DNA from: an uncultured Bacteroidales bacterium
GTDB taxonomy: Bacteria > Bacteroidota > Bacteroidia > Bacteroidales > F082
Reading direction: 5' to 3'
NCBI GenBank assembly: GCA_937896895.1
Contig: CALBNV010000102.1
Span: 1 to 64,000 of the forward strand
Length of the DNA: 64,000 nucleotides
Shown: one piece after another, positions 25,181 to 33,564 of the stretch
Layout: the number at the start of each line of letters is the position of its first letter
How positions within the stretch are numbered: the stretch's first letter is position 1
Notes under the pieces: generated by a model
Seen by the model: the letters and a program-made list of their open reading frames with translations, nothing else
What the model was told of the DNA's origin: nothing
The model's database searches: none
Program-made: the position numbers and the translations under genes

Positions 25181-26161
25181 CGCCAGATTTAGTAGGGTTT
25201 GCTCAATGAAATCAATCCGATTCAGCACTGACGGTTTGAAATAAGACGCAACGGCAACGGCCAGTTTTTCTTGTTCGTCAACATAGATGACGTTTCCACT
25301 GTTTCCGTTGGCGGTATAAATAGGCTTTTTGTCGTCGACAATCCACCAGAGCATTCCGTACTTCATGTTGCCGAACTTCTCGTCGGTTGTATGGGTCGGT
25401 GCGGTGATGGTTTTTATCCAATTGACCGAAACGATTTGTTTTCCGTTATTCATTCCGCCGTCAAGACAGAGTTGCCCGATTTTCGCCATGTCATCGGCTG
25501 AAAGGCAAAGTCCGTAGCCGGGAGTTCCTAATCCTTGTGGGTCGGCGAACCATACCTTTCCTTTCGGCTCTTTGCTGATGGTGAATTTCTTGTGTTCTTC
25601 GGCAGATTTGGCGTAAAAGTTTGTGCGTTCTTTGATGCCGATAGGCTCAAAAAGAAACTGGTTGGCATAATCCACGGTTCTCATTTTGGTGACGCGATAA
25701 AGAATGCCCGACAGAATATGAAGACAGACTGTCTGATAGTTGAACTCCTCCGTCAAGCCTTTCCGTCCACCGAGGAAGTCGAGCGAGGCGGTCAACCAGT
25801 TTTCGGATGTGCAGACTTTCGTCCAAGGGTCGCCTTTGCATTTGTAGGGTGCTTTCATCGTCATAAGGTGTTTGATGGTGACCTCTTGAATGGTTTTTTC
25901 ACCTCGTTTTATGGTGTAATCGGGAAAGTAGGAGAGAACCTTGTCGTCAACAGAACCAATCAGGCCTTGGTCGATGGCGATGCCCACAAGAAGTGCCACC
26001 ACGCTTTTCGTGACCGACATGACGTGAACGCAGTCGTCGCGTTTGTAACCGTTCCATTCGTCGGAATAGATTTCTTTCCCGTTTTTCCTGACTACAATCT
26101 GACAGATGTTTGGTTCGTTTTCTTTGACAAACTCATGTAATTCTGATTGTTTCATATTCAT
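25148..26161 (-). CDS. Serine hydrolase of the beta-lactamase (class C-like) family
   Basis: About 337 residues. The SxxK catalytic motif is SVTK near residue 51 (HVMSVTKSVVALLVG). The expected YxN is degenerate (FNYQTVCLHILSG). A C-terminal NGNSGN takes the place of the KTG/HxG motif. No signal peptide is visible, so it may be cytoplasmic. The last residues (RSKCGLRHG) are encoded by a 25-bp repeat shared with the region downstream, which suggests the natural 3' end was replaced by an insertion. The promoter motif lies at 26199-26206. It separates the two parts of the broken helicase. Confidence 0.8.
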   Translation of the reverse strand: MNMKQSELHEFVKENEPNICQIVVRKNGKEIYSDEWNGYKRDDCVHVMSVTKSVVALLVGIAIDQGLIGSVDDKVLSYFPDYTIKRGEKTIQEVTIKHLMTMKAPYKCKGDPWTKVCTSENWLTASLDFLGGRKGLTEEFNYQTVCLHILSGILYRVTKMRTVDYANQFLFEPIGIKERTNFYAKSAEEHKKFTISKEPKGKVWFADPQGLGTPGYGLCLSADDMAKIGQLCLDGGMNNGKQIVSVNWIKTITAPTHTTDEKFGNMKYGMLWWIVDDKKPIYTANGNSGNVIYVDEQEKLAVAVASYFKPSVLNRIDFIEQTLLNLAYRSKCGLRHG

Positions 26162-26198
26162 TATACAATTTGTTGATTTTGATTGAATGTTATAAATA

Positions 26199-26206
26199 CA
26201 AAGATA
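26199..26206 (-). promoter_or_regulatory. -7 promoter element (TATCTTTG) of the serine hydrolase
   Basis: The complement reads TATCTTTG, 38 bp upstream of the serine hydrolase ATG. Confidence 0.55.
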
Positions 26207-26240
26207 GTCAATTTTGCTGGATTAGGGCAAAAAATCAGTA

Positions 26241-26336
26241 GAGACGCGATTCATCGCGTCTTTACAATCGGATTATATTATCACAAGAGAGACGCGATGA
26301 ATCGCGTCTCTACAATCGGATCATGTTATCACAAGG
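26241..26336. repeat. Two tandem 48-bp units each with a GAGACGCGAT hairpin
   Basis: Units 26241-26288 and 26289-26336 are nearly identical. Each contains a palindrome of GAGACGCGAT and ATCGCGTCTC type (the second unit perfect, the first with one change), followed by a shared TACAATCGGAT..ATCACAAG spacer. The palindrome is of the dispersed extragenic type seen in Bacteroidota genomes. It lies between the serine hydrolase promoter and the helicase fragment. Confidence 0.8.
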
Positions 26337-26390
26337 ATTTATCTCACGCCGAGTTTCTTAGCAATCGCCTTCGGAATCATCCCGATTTTC

Positions 26391-26672
26391 ATGTATCTCA
26401 CTGATTACCGCGAGGAAGCGCTGACCGACATCATCAGGAAACTGGAGCCGGAGCTGTTCCAGCGCGTCACGGGTCTGAGCATCGATGACTTCGAGTTGCT
26501 TCTCTCCGTCGGCGTTTTCAACAACTCGCAGATGAACGACGCCATCTTGAAGTTCCGCCGCTACGAAGACTCGTCGCTGGAATACACGGGCATCAACCGC
26601 CATGAAAACGACAGCTACATCGGGGTCTTCGACGCGAAAGTCGCGGCAGACAGAGTCATCGTCGGAAAATGA
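26391..26672 (+). pseudogene. C-terminal fragment of a restriction helicase-like protein
   Basis: 93 codons. The segment RVTGLSIDDFELLLSVGVFNNSQMNDAILKFRRYEDSSLEYTGINRHE (about residues 24-72) resembles the C-terminal region of helicase or nuclease subunits of Bacteroidota restriction systems, by recollection of the pattern only. No motif before it and no promoter supports an independent gene. Position and strand fit the lost 3' end of the helicase at 24140. It could instead be a genuine small protein. Confidence 0.45.
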
Positions 26673-26677
26673 AGAAG

Positions 26678-26711
26678 AAGGCCTGGTCAAACTCGTGTTA
26701 GACCAGGCCTT
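26678..26711. terminator. 11-bp hairpin between convergent genes
   Basis: AAGGCCTGGTC (26678-26688) pairs perfectly with GACCAGGCCTT (26701-26711) around a 12-nt loop. It lies between the helicase fragment and the convergent lipoprotein gene. T-runs are poor on both strands, so termination strength is uncertain. Confidence 0.55.
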
Positions 26712-26747
26712 GTATCAAGTCGGCTTTACAGACAAATCTTCCAATCC

Positions 26748-27725
26748 TCAATCAAATATATTTTGCAGTTCGCCATTGAATTTTATTGCGAAATCATGCT
26801 GTTCGGAGCCTTTTGTCACAACAATGTTTTCTGAAGAAATATTGTAATGCGTGTCCCCGTCTTTTTCAATATATAAAGTACCTTCAGTGCCCATAAACGA
26901 CTGTTCGATGGCAGCTTTTGGATTCGCCAAGAACTCTATGATATTTACGTCCGTCATGTAGGCCACATTCGGGAGCATTAGCACCGGGTCGATGTGGACG
27001 TCAAAAGTTCCCGCAGGGAAATCCATCGCTGGGGAGAGCAGTGCGACAACGTTTGTCCTGGTTGTGTCTGTCGCAGCAGGATCGTTTTCGCAGAAGAAAG
27101 CTATGGAGAAGTCACGGCCTTCAAATGAGGATGTCAGCAACATCGGGACTTTGATGTCATGCGATTCTCCATCAATGGTAAATGAGGCCTCCGTCGGTGG
27201 CGTTGGGACAACGGGCATCGAATATGTCCCGTCATAGTAAAGTTCAAAATCAACAGTTTCGCCAGAAAAAACGAGTTCTTCGTTGGTCATTTTCACACCG
27301 CTTGTGGTAATCCGTATGTTATTTCCTTCGCCGGTGATTTTTGCAGAGCCTTCCGTCGCGAAGTATGCGTTTTTAAGCATTTCATCGACAGATGTCGTTC
27401 CGTTACCGGTCATGGCGAGCAACATGGGGGTCGTTTCTGTGAGAATGACAGAGAGTCCCATGTCGCCTGTTTGAATTTCACCGCCAAGGAATATGAATCC
27501 AACGGCATCGGAAATGTCGTTTTCCGACTTTCTGATGAGGAGCATTGTACAGTCTTTCCCTTGAACGGTCACTTTGCCCGCCAAGGCACAGCCCAAATCA
27601 TAAGTGTTGCCGTCAAGTTTGAAGGCGTTGCTGACGGACGGATTGTCGTCATCGCTTTTGCTGCAGGATGTGAATGACAGCATCGCTGCGGCAAGCATCA
27701 TGAATGATAAGAATAACTTTTTCAT
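26748..27725 (-). CDS. Lipoprotein of unknown function
   Basis: About 325 residues from the ATG at 27725, where a normal lipoprotein signal starts (MKKLFLSFMMLAAA, lipobox SFTSC at about 17-21, then SKSDDD). The mature part seems to contain two similar beta-rich halves: one begins FKLDGNTYDLGCALAGKVTVQGKDCTMLLI, the other FTIDGESHDIKVPMLLTSSFEGRDFSIAFF, suggesting an internal duplication. It is probably surface-exposed or periplasmic. No enzyme motif is visible. No clear -7 element was found upstream. Confidence 0.75.
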   Translation of the reverse strand: MKKLFLSFMMLAAAMLSFTSCSKSDDDNPSVSNAFKLDGNTYDLGCALAGKVTVQGKDCTMLLIRKSENDISDAVGFIFLGGEIQTGDMGLSVILTETTPMLLAMTGNGTTSVDEMLKNAYFATEGSAKITGEGNNIRITTSGVKMTNEELVFSGETVDFELYYDGTYSMPVVPTPPTEASFTIDGESHDIKVPMLLTSSFEGRDFSIAFFCENDPAATDTTRTNVVALLSPAMDFPAGTFDVHIDPVLMLPNVAYMTDVNIIEFLANPKAAIEQSFMGTEGTLYIEKDGDTHYNISSENIVVTKGSEQHDFAIKFNGELQNIFD

Positions 27726-27795
27726 TTTTTTGATATTAAACAGTTTTTTAATGCAAACGAAATGAACAAAACACTCTAATTGTGTCAACTACACT

Positions 27796-27835
27796 AAAAA
27801 ATGAGTTTGATAATAATATGTCGAACTCATTTTTT
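27796..27835 (-). terminator. Strong bidirectional terminator hairpin
   Basis: A 15-bp stem (27796-27810 with 27821-27835, one G-T pair) is flanked by A and T runs, so it can terminate on both strands. It lies downstream of the small lipoprotein gene at 27884-28018 and upstream of the lipoprotein start at 27725. Confidence 0.75.
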
Positions 27836-27883
27836 AACCTGACAAATGACGTTATCTATCTAACGTTTTGTTCAAAATCGGCA

Positions 27884-28018
27884 TTAATTCAGTCCAACAC
27901 CGATTTCAATAATGTTTTTAACATTCACCACGGGGAGGGACCTGTCATCCTTTTTACAATTTGTAAAAAGCGTCATTCCACCAACTAAAAGCAGAACTGC
28001 TATTAATACTTTTTTCAT
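27884..28018 (-). CDS. Small lipoprotein (44 residues)
   Basis: 44 residues: a full lipoprotein signal (MKKVLIAVLLLVGGMTL, then FTNC lipobox near residue 21) and a mature part of only about 24 residues starting KKDDRS. A TAACTTTG promoter motif lies at 28124-28131 and a strong terminator follows at 27796-27835, so it forms a complete unit. It may be a genuine tiny lipoprotein or the truncated start of a longer one. Confidence 0.5.
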   Translation of the reverse strand: MKKVLIAVLLLVGGMTLFTNCKKDDRSLPVVNVKNIIEIGVGLN

Positions 28019-28123
28019 TGTAATTTATTTTTAATGCATGGACTTCTGTTTTTGCTTTTTCCACGCCGCCCTTCTGAATTTCGCGAAGTCCGTTTAACGA
28101 AATCCAAAATGGAAACGACGCTG

Positions 28124-28131
28124 CAAAGTTA
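28124..28131 (-). promoter_or_regulatory. -7 promoter element (TAACTTTG)
   Basis: The complement reads TAACTTTG, about 105 bp upstream of the small lipoprotein ATG. The stretch 28019-28247 holds no other gene. Confidence 0.4.
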
Positions 28132-28247
28132 CATTTTTTTATGATTTATTCATTTTTTTCAAAAAAAAAAATAATAAAACATTGATTACCAATAATTTAA
28201 CACAAATTCACATCATTTTCTTCATAAAACAGCAGAAAAATGTCGGC

Positions 28248-29489
28248 TTACTCGCTGTCGTTCATAAGAAACGGTTCCAAGAAATCAAACCATCCCATAT
28301 AAGTCAGCAGGAACTCAGCTCCGGACATGAAATGATCTGGGAAAGTCAGGTCGGTCAACGTCGAATTTGGCCATGCATCTTTGGCTAAGACAGAACATTC
28401 GCATGGCACGATGTCGTCATCCGGACAATGAAACAGTTTCACGGGAGTCTGCGGAGCCGTCTTAATCAGTGAATTCTTTTCCAAGGCGACGAAAAATCTT
28501 TGAATATCTTCATTTCCGTTATATTCTGAAGAAGCCGCGTAAAAATCCGGATGGATGACTTTCGAGATCGTATCGCCGAGGATTTCGTGAAGATACGACA
28601 CCTGCGTGTTATCAAAAAGCTTGTCATACCCCCTGTCGAAAATCCTCCGGGCATACATGTTATGATAATTCAAATCCAGATGCTCGCCGTAATTCATGCC
28701 TCTGATAACAAATGGAATATACCCGTTCCTTGAGAACGTCTGGTCGGGACTTGCTGTAAAGCGGTTGAAGAACCTAACCAAATCGTATGGCCCCGCACCA
28801 GCCCACACATCATCTATCCTATCCTGCATCCCCCGCGACTCCATCTCAAGCAAAGTAGATATTGTGGCGGCACCGCCCTGAGAATAACCCATCAGCACTA
28901 TTTTGTCGTCATTACGTGCCAAATCAGTCTGTTCGAGATATTGCTCCGCAGCGGAAAACATATCCGCACAAGTCGTGCCTGTGAGAGATGAAACCAGATA
29001 GGGATGAAGGAGATTAGGCTGTTCCGTACTGCCATAACCCAGGTAATCAGCCATAACGACGACATCGCCATTGACAGCCGGAGCCGCTTCCATCGGAAAC
29101 CCAATCGTTGACGGCGCCACGTTGATGTCACAAGTGCCGTGCTGCACACTCACTATCTTGTCGTATTCCGTAAGTGAAGTCGGATAAGTAATAATGCCTG
29201 AAGCTGTTACGACATCACCGTCAACGCCCGTCGTCGTGTATAAAATGCTCACGACCCTGACATCACGTACAAGTGTGGCAATTAAACCTTCAAACGCCGC
29301 AATAGGTTGAATCTGAGAACAAATGGAATGCGCCACTTCGCGTTTTGTCATAACGACATCTTTCGTCACCGATACAAGTTGTCCTGTTTTTGTCTCTTCG
29401 GAATTATTGTTTAAAGAGTCGTCGTCTGACTTATTGCATGCCGCGCAAAACAGGAGCGCAAATGCGAAAATGAAAAATTTTCTCTTCAT
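28248..29489 (-). CDS. Alpha/beta-hydrolase lipoprotein (secretory lipase-like)
   Basis: 413 residues. The lipoprotein signal has its lipobox at about residues 15-18 (FCAAC). The hydrolase fold is clear: nucleophile elbow GYSQGG (Ser near residue 200), an Asp in LFHCPDDDIVP and the catalytic His in FPDHFMSG. The early VQHGTCD segment could form the oxyanion hole. Proteins of this type are annotated as secretory lipases or esterases; the substrate is unknown. A promoter motif lies at 29515-29522. Confidence 0.8.
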   Translation of the reverse strand: MKRKFFIFAFALLFCAACNKSDDDSLNNNSEETKTGQLVSVTKDVVMTKREVAHSICSQIQPIAAFEGLIATLVRDVRVVSILYTTTGVDGDVVTASGIITYPTSLTEYDKIVSVQHGTCDINVAPSTIGFPMEAAPAVNGDVVVMADYLGYGSTEQPNLLHPYLVSSLTGTTCADMFSAAEQYLEQTDLARNDDKIVLMGYSQGGAATISTLLEMESRGMQDRIDDVWAGAGPYDLVRFFNRFTASPDQTFSRNGYIPFVIRGMNYGEHLDLNYHNMYARRIFDRGYDKLFDNTQVSYLHEILGDTISKVIHPDFYAASSEYNGNEDIQRFFVALEKNSLIKTAPQTPVKLFHCPDDDIVPCECSVLAKDAWPNSTLTDLTFPDHFMSGAEFLLTYMGWFDFLEPFLMNDSE

Positions 29490-29514
29490 CTGTTTTATAA
29501 ATGAATTCAGGCGG

Positions 29515-29522
29515 CAAAGTTA
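29515..29522 (-). promoter_or_regulatory. -7 promoter element (TAACTTTG)
   Basis: The complement reads TAACTTTG, 25 bp upstream of the alpha/beta-hydrolase ATG. Confidence 0.5.
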
Positions 29523-29566
29523 CATCTTTTTTTGAAAAACAGAATCATCGTCGGGAAATGAAGTGG

Positions 29567-30082
29567 CTAAAAGCACTTCCGTTCCAGCATCTCCGCGAAC
29601 GCGATCTTGAACCACGCCGTGTAATTTTCGGGATGTTTTTCAATGTCGGACTTTATGTTTTCAACAGTGTCGTACTTGTACGAATCGACTTCTTCCTTAT
29701 TAATCAAAGGTATATTGTCTGAAGTCCCGACGAAGACATGGTCAAACTCGTGTTCGGTGAGGCCTTGCATCACGTCGGCTTTGTAGATGAAGCTGAAAAT
29801 CTCCTTCAGTTCGCATTCCATGCCCATCTCCTCCATGAGGCGTCGTCTCGTCGCGGCTTCGAGACTCTCGCCGTCGCGCGGATGGCTGCAGCAGGTGTTC
29901 GTCCACAGCCCGGGCGTGTGGTATTTCGTCAAGGCGCGGCGCTGAAGCAGCATCTCCTTTTTCGAGTTGAAGATGAAAATCGAGAACGCGCGGTGCAACG
30001 TCGGGTTGACGTGAGCTTCCATCTTCTCCATCAGCCCGACCTGATTGTCTTGATTGTCAACGAGTACTACGTATTCCGGCAT
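29567..30082 (-). CDS. idi: Isopentenyl-diphosphate delta-isomerase, type I
   Basis: 171 residues with the Nudix-like fold. The active-site Cys lies in TNTCCSHP (about residue 65) and the metal/catalytic Glu pair in EEMGMECEL with EHEFDHVFVG further on. The enzyme converts IPP to DMAPP for isoprenoid synthesis. It is followed 49 bp upstream by ychF on the same strand; the pair may share a transcript. Confidence 0.93.
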   Translation of the reverse strand: MPEYVVLVDNQDNQVGLMEKMEAHVNPTLHRAFSIFIFNSKKEMLLQRRALTKYHTPGLWTNTCCSHPRDGESLEAATRRRLMEEMGMECELKEIFSFIYKADVMQGLTEHEFDHVFVGTSDNIPLINKEEVDSYKYDTVENIKSDIEKHPENYTAWFKIAFAEMLERKCF

Positions 30083-30131
30083 GAAAAAGTAGAAAGTTTT
30101 TAAAGTTATAAAGTAATTTTTGGGGGCTCAA

Positions 30132-31199
30132 TTACACATTGAACCTGATATTGATTATGTCGCCGTCCTTCACGACGTAAGTCTTGCCTTCGACGCCGAA
30201 CTTTCCGGCTTCCTTGACGGCCTGTTCGGAGCCGTAATGCAGGAAGTCTTCAGTGCTCATCACCTCGGCGCGGATGAAGCCGCGTTGCAGGTCGCTGTGG
30301 ATCACGCCCGCCGCCATCGGGGCGGTGTCGCCGACGTGTATCGTCCAGGCGCGTGTCTCGTCGGGGCCGGTGGTGAAGAACGATTGCAGCTTCAGGGTGC
30401 TGTAAGCCAGACGCACGAGACGGTTCACGCCGGGTTCGGTCAGACCGGCGTCCTCCATGAAGAGCTGACGGTCGTCCTCGTCGAGTTCGGCGATTTCCGA
30501 CTCAAGCTTGCCCGCCAAAATCACCATATCTTCGCCGTGAAGCGCGGCCTTCACCGCCTCGGTGTATTTGTTCCCCGTCAGGGCCGAAGCGTCGTCAACG
30601 TTGCAGACGTACATGATCGGCTTGACCGTGAGCAGCTGAATGTCCTGGATGTATTTCTTGTCTTCCTCGGAGACGTCGGCGGTGCGGGCGTTCTGCATGT
30701 TTTCGAGCACCTCCTTGTATATTGAGAGGACCTCGAAGGCGCGTTTGTTGTCCTTGTCGCCGTTTTTGAGCAGTTTCTCGACGCGCTGCAGCTTGCGTGT
30801 CACGAGGTCGAGGTCGCGCACCTGAAGCTCAAGGTCAACGAGTTCCATGTCGCGGACGGGGTCGATGCTTCCTTCGCTGTGCGGGACGTTCGGGTCGTCG
30901 AAGCAGCGCAGCACGTGGATGAGCGCATCGACGGTCTGGACTTCGGCGAGGAGTTTGTTGCCGACGCCCTGACCGCCTTTGCTAAGGCCGGGAAGGTCAA
31001 CGATTTCGACCGTCGCCGGAATGACTTTCCTCGAATGAGAGATGTTGTCGATGAGTTTGAGGCGTTCGTCCTTAACCTCGCACATCCCGATATTCGACTT
31101 TGTAGCGAAGCCTATTTCAGCTTTAGTATTTGATATACAATTAAATATAGTTGTCTTTCCAGTATTTGAAAGACCGATGATTCCGCAATTGAGTGCCAT
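30132..31199 (-). CDS. ychF: Redox-regulated ribosome-associated ATPase YchF
   Basis: About 355 residues from the ATG at 31199, slightly shorter than usual. The Obg-like G domain starts with GLSNTGKTT (P-loop, in place of the common GLPNVGKS). NIGMCEVKDERL, VDLPGLSKGGQGVGNKLL (G3) and VCNVDD in place of NKxD (YchF is ATP-specific) follow. The C-terminal TGS domain includes the SFFTTGPDETRAWTI segment. A promoter motif lies at 31215-31222. It acts in the cytoplasm, in translation and stress response. Confidence 0.95.
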   Translation of the reverse strand: MALNCGIIGLSNTGKTTIFNCISNTKAEIGFATKSNIGMCEVKDERLKLIDNISHSRKVIPATVEIVDLPGLSKGGQGVGNKLLAEVQTVDALIHVLRCFDDPNVPHSEGSIDPVRDMELVDLELQVRDLDLVTRKLQRVEKLLKNGDKDNKRAFEVLSIYKEVLENMQNARTADVSEEDKKYIQDIQLLTVKPIMYVCNVDDASALTGNKYTEAVKAALHGEDMVILAGKLESEIAELDEDDRQLFMEDAGLTEPGVNRLVRLAYSTLKLQSFFTTGPDETRAWTIHVGDTAPMAAGVIHSDLQRGFIRAEVMSTEDFLHYGSEQAVKEAGKFGVEGKTYVVKDGDIINIRFNV

Positions 31200-31214
31200 C
31201 TTTTTAAATTTTTG

Positions 31215-31222
31215 CAAAAATA
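31215..31222 (-). promoter_or_regulatory. ychF -7 promoter element (TATTTTTG)
   Basis: The complement reads TATTTTTG, 16 bp upstream of the ychF ATG at 31199, which supports that start over the earlier in-frame codon at 31241. Confidence 0.55.
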
Positions 31223-31305
31223 CAAAAAAGACTTCAGCCATCGGTCACCTGCCATCAGTTTTTTATCAAAAAATAGAAATGCGTCAAACATGTCAAATTT
31301 AGTCA

Positions 31306-31313
31306 TATTTTTG
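31306..31313 (+). promoter_or_regulatory. -7 promoter element (TATTTTTG) of the EamA transporter
   Basis: TATTTTTG lies 25 bp before the ATG at 31339. It is divergent from the ychF promoter. Confidence 0.55.
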
Positions 31314-31338
31314 CGCGAAATTTTTCAAAGGAAAAAGA

Positions 31339-32319
31339 ATGTTTGTCGGAGAATTGATTTCGTTAGGCGTCGCCCTTTCGTGGACCGCCACTGCACTTTT
31401 CGCCGAGGTCGGCTCGAAGCGGATGGGGTCGTTGCCATTCAACACGATACGAATGACGATGTCGCTCGCGTTTCTCGTCATCACCCTTTGGCTGGTGATG
31501 GGAGTCCCCTACCCTCGTCACGCCGACGGCGGCACATGGACGTGGCTGCTGCTTTCGGGCGTGGTCGGCTACGTCATCGGCGACTACTGCCTGATGCAGG
31601 GTTACATACACATCGGGTCGCGTTTCGGGCAGCTTTTCATGACATTGTCGGCACCCACGGCGGCCATCACCGGACGCGTCTTTCTCGGCGAACAAATGCG
31701 CCCTGCGGCCATCATCGGGATGATTGTCACATTAAGCGGCATCGCGCTTTCCATCTTGTCAAAAAGCGATGACTCACAGCAACATGGCATCCGTTTCAAA
31801 CTTCCGGCGAGAGGCATTTTCTACGCTGCGATGGCTGGCATCTGCCAGGGTTTCGGGTTGGTGATGAGCAAGGTCGGCCTCACCCATTACGACGCGGCAC
31901 TTGCTGCCGCCGGCATCGCGCAGGACGCGGTGTTTGAAGGCGCGTTGTTACAGCTGCCCGTCAGCGTCAGCATGTCGTTTGCCGCCACCACCATCCGTGC
32001 CTACATCGGGCTCATCGGTTTCTTCTTAACTCTGATGATCTTCAACAGAGACGGCTTGGGGAAGCTCCGTCACGCCGTCAGCGACCGCAAGGCGATGTGG
32101 TGCGTTCTCGCCTCCACCATCTTCGGCCCGTTCATCGGTGTCAGCGCGTCGCTGCTCGCCACGCAGTTCACATCCGCCGGCATCGCGCAGACGCTCTTCG
32201 CACTCACGCCGATACTCATCATCGCGCCGGCGGCGGTGCTTTTCCACCAGAAGGTGACAGCGCGTGAGGTGGTCGGGGCCGTGGTCAGCGTGGCGGGAGT
32301 CTGCTTGTTTTTTGTGTGA
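31339..32319 (+). CDS. DMT-superfamily (EamA) transporter
   Basis: 326 residues, ten predicted helices in two EamA repeats: the first begins GELISLGVALSWTATALFAEVGSKRMG, the second RGIFYAAMAGICQGFGLVMSKVGL. Between them is the conserved end of repeat one (GRVFLGEQMRPAAIIGMIVTLSGIALS spread over 110-137). It is a probable drug/metabolite exporter of the inner membrane; the substrate is unknown. The gene stands alone. Confidence 0.85.
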   Translation: MFVGELISLGVALSWTATALFAEVGSKRMGSLPFNTIRMTMSLAFLVITLWLVMGVPYPRHADGGTWTWLLLSGVVGYVIGDYCLMQGYIHIGSRFGQLFMTLSAPTAAITGRVFLGEQMRPAAIIGMIVTLSGIALSILSKSDDSQQHGIRFKLPARGIFYAAMAGICQGFGLVMSKVGLTHYDAALAAAGIAQDAVFEGALLQLPVSVSMSFAATTIRAYIGLIGFFLTLMIFNRDGLGKLRHAVSDRKAMWCVLASTIFGPFIGVSASLLATQFTSAGIAQTLFALTPILIIAPAAVLFHQKVTAREVVGAVVSVAGVCLFFV

Positions 32320-32373
32320 CAAGTGCCGTGGATTGTGGTGTAAACACGTAACAAGTAAATTACAGCACAATGT

Positions 32374-33552
32374 TTAGATGGTATAAACGACCGATTCTGG
32401 AAACAACAATGGCATGCCTTTCTTCTTGATTTTGAATGAATAAGTGTCGCCGTTACCACTTGGACGACACAAAAGCATGTCAACTGTAATTACGTTTTGC
32501 TCAATTAAAATATCGAATTGGCCGACATTTGGATTTTTAGTGTGTTCGATTTCCTTATAACGAAAATATTCTTTGTCATCGTCTGTCACATTTTCAACCT
32601 CAATCCAAAATGTTTCGTGATGTTTGGTGAGAAGTCGGTCATGAAGCTGAACAAGATGCCATACTGCAACATCTTCAACAGTCTTTGACATTGCCTGTAA
32701 TTCGAGTAATGATTTTAGATAATTGACGTTTAGAAATAGGTTCTGGCTATTCGGCGGGGTACATTGAACAGTGTTCTGGTACGTTTTCCTCCCATTTTCA
32801 GCGAGATAGCCGTATTTGTCAACAATTTCACGTCCCGATTTCAGCGTGCTGCTTTTCCAATCGGGAGTTTGCGTAAAAAGAACATTTTTTGCACTATTTC
32901 TTTTAAATCTATGACTTTTCAATTCAATGCCCTTATAATCTGGAGTTTTGTCGCTGTTCATTTTTATGCCAAGAAAAGATTCTATTGTCCTGCCAATTCC
33001 AGTGTCAGCAGCGACTTCAGACATGAACCATCTATCTTTTACACTTCTGAATTTTGCGAGCAACTCCTCCGATACAGAATTGCCTTTATCATAAATTGTT
33101 TTTATAACATCCTGTAAAGGAGTGATAATCTTAGAATTATAACATTTTTCTATGTCAATTTTGGTAATGTTTATGCTAAAGAGTTTTTTGTCGAACCAAA
33201 ACAAAGCGTGAATGTCTTCACTTTTCGTATATGAACCAAGACCGTAAATCCACATTCTCGGATCGCCTTTTTTGGTATTTGGGCGATAGAATGATGCTTT
33301 TGTGGAAAACTGCGAAGAATCTGTAAGGATAACTGCATCCTTATAGACTTTGTTTTCTGTGCCTTGATGTTGTTTTTCGTAGTTATGTATTTTGTTTTCG
33401 ACAAAAAAAGCACGCATTGGAGCTGTTGAGTCAAGGATGCTTTTGGCGAGGCCTGTCGCTGTAATTTCCACTTGTGTGAAGTTAACATTGTGGTTTACAA
33501 GGAATTTCAAGTTTCTTTGTTCAAACGAATTGAATGGACGCATGTTCACCAT
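32374..33552 (-). CDS. Type II restriction endonuclease, MvaI/BcnI-like
   Basis: 392 residues. The central block GIGRTIESFLGIKMNSDKTPDYKGIELKSHR (residues about 183-215) has the MvaI/BcnI-family signature, with the PD...ELK catalytic core of PD-(D/E)XK enzymes. MvaI and BcnI are monomeric and cut CC(W/S)GG; the target here cannot be read from sequence. The gene starts 12 bp after the cytosine methyltransferase stop, so the pair is one type II R-M operon with methylase first. Base composition is lower in GC than the flanking core genes, consistent with transfer. Confidence 0.8.
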   Translation of the reverse strand: MVNMRPFNSFEQRNLKFLVNHNVNFTQVEITATGLAKSILDSTAPMRAFFVENKIHNYEKQHQGTENKVYKDAVILTDSSQFSTKASFYRPNTKKGDPRMWIYGLGSYTKSEDIHALFWFDKKLFSINITKIDIEKCYNSKIITPLQDVIKTIYDKGNSVSEELLAKFRSVKDRWFMSEVAADTGIGRTIESFLGIKMNSDKTPDYKGIELKSHRFKRNSAKNVLFTQTPDWKSSTLKSGREIVDKYGYLAENGRKTYQNTVQCTPPNSQNLFLNVNYLKSLLELQAMSKTVEDVAVWHLVQLHDRLLTKHHETFWIEVENVTDDDKEYFRYKEIEHTKNPNVGQFDILIEQNVITVDMLLCRPSGNGDTYSFKIKKKGMPLLFPESVVYTI

Positions 33553-33564
33553 GACAACATCTCC

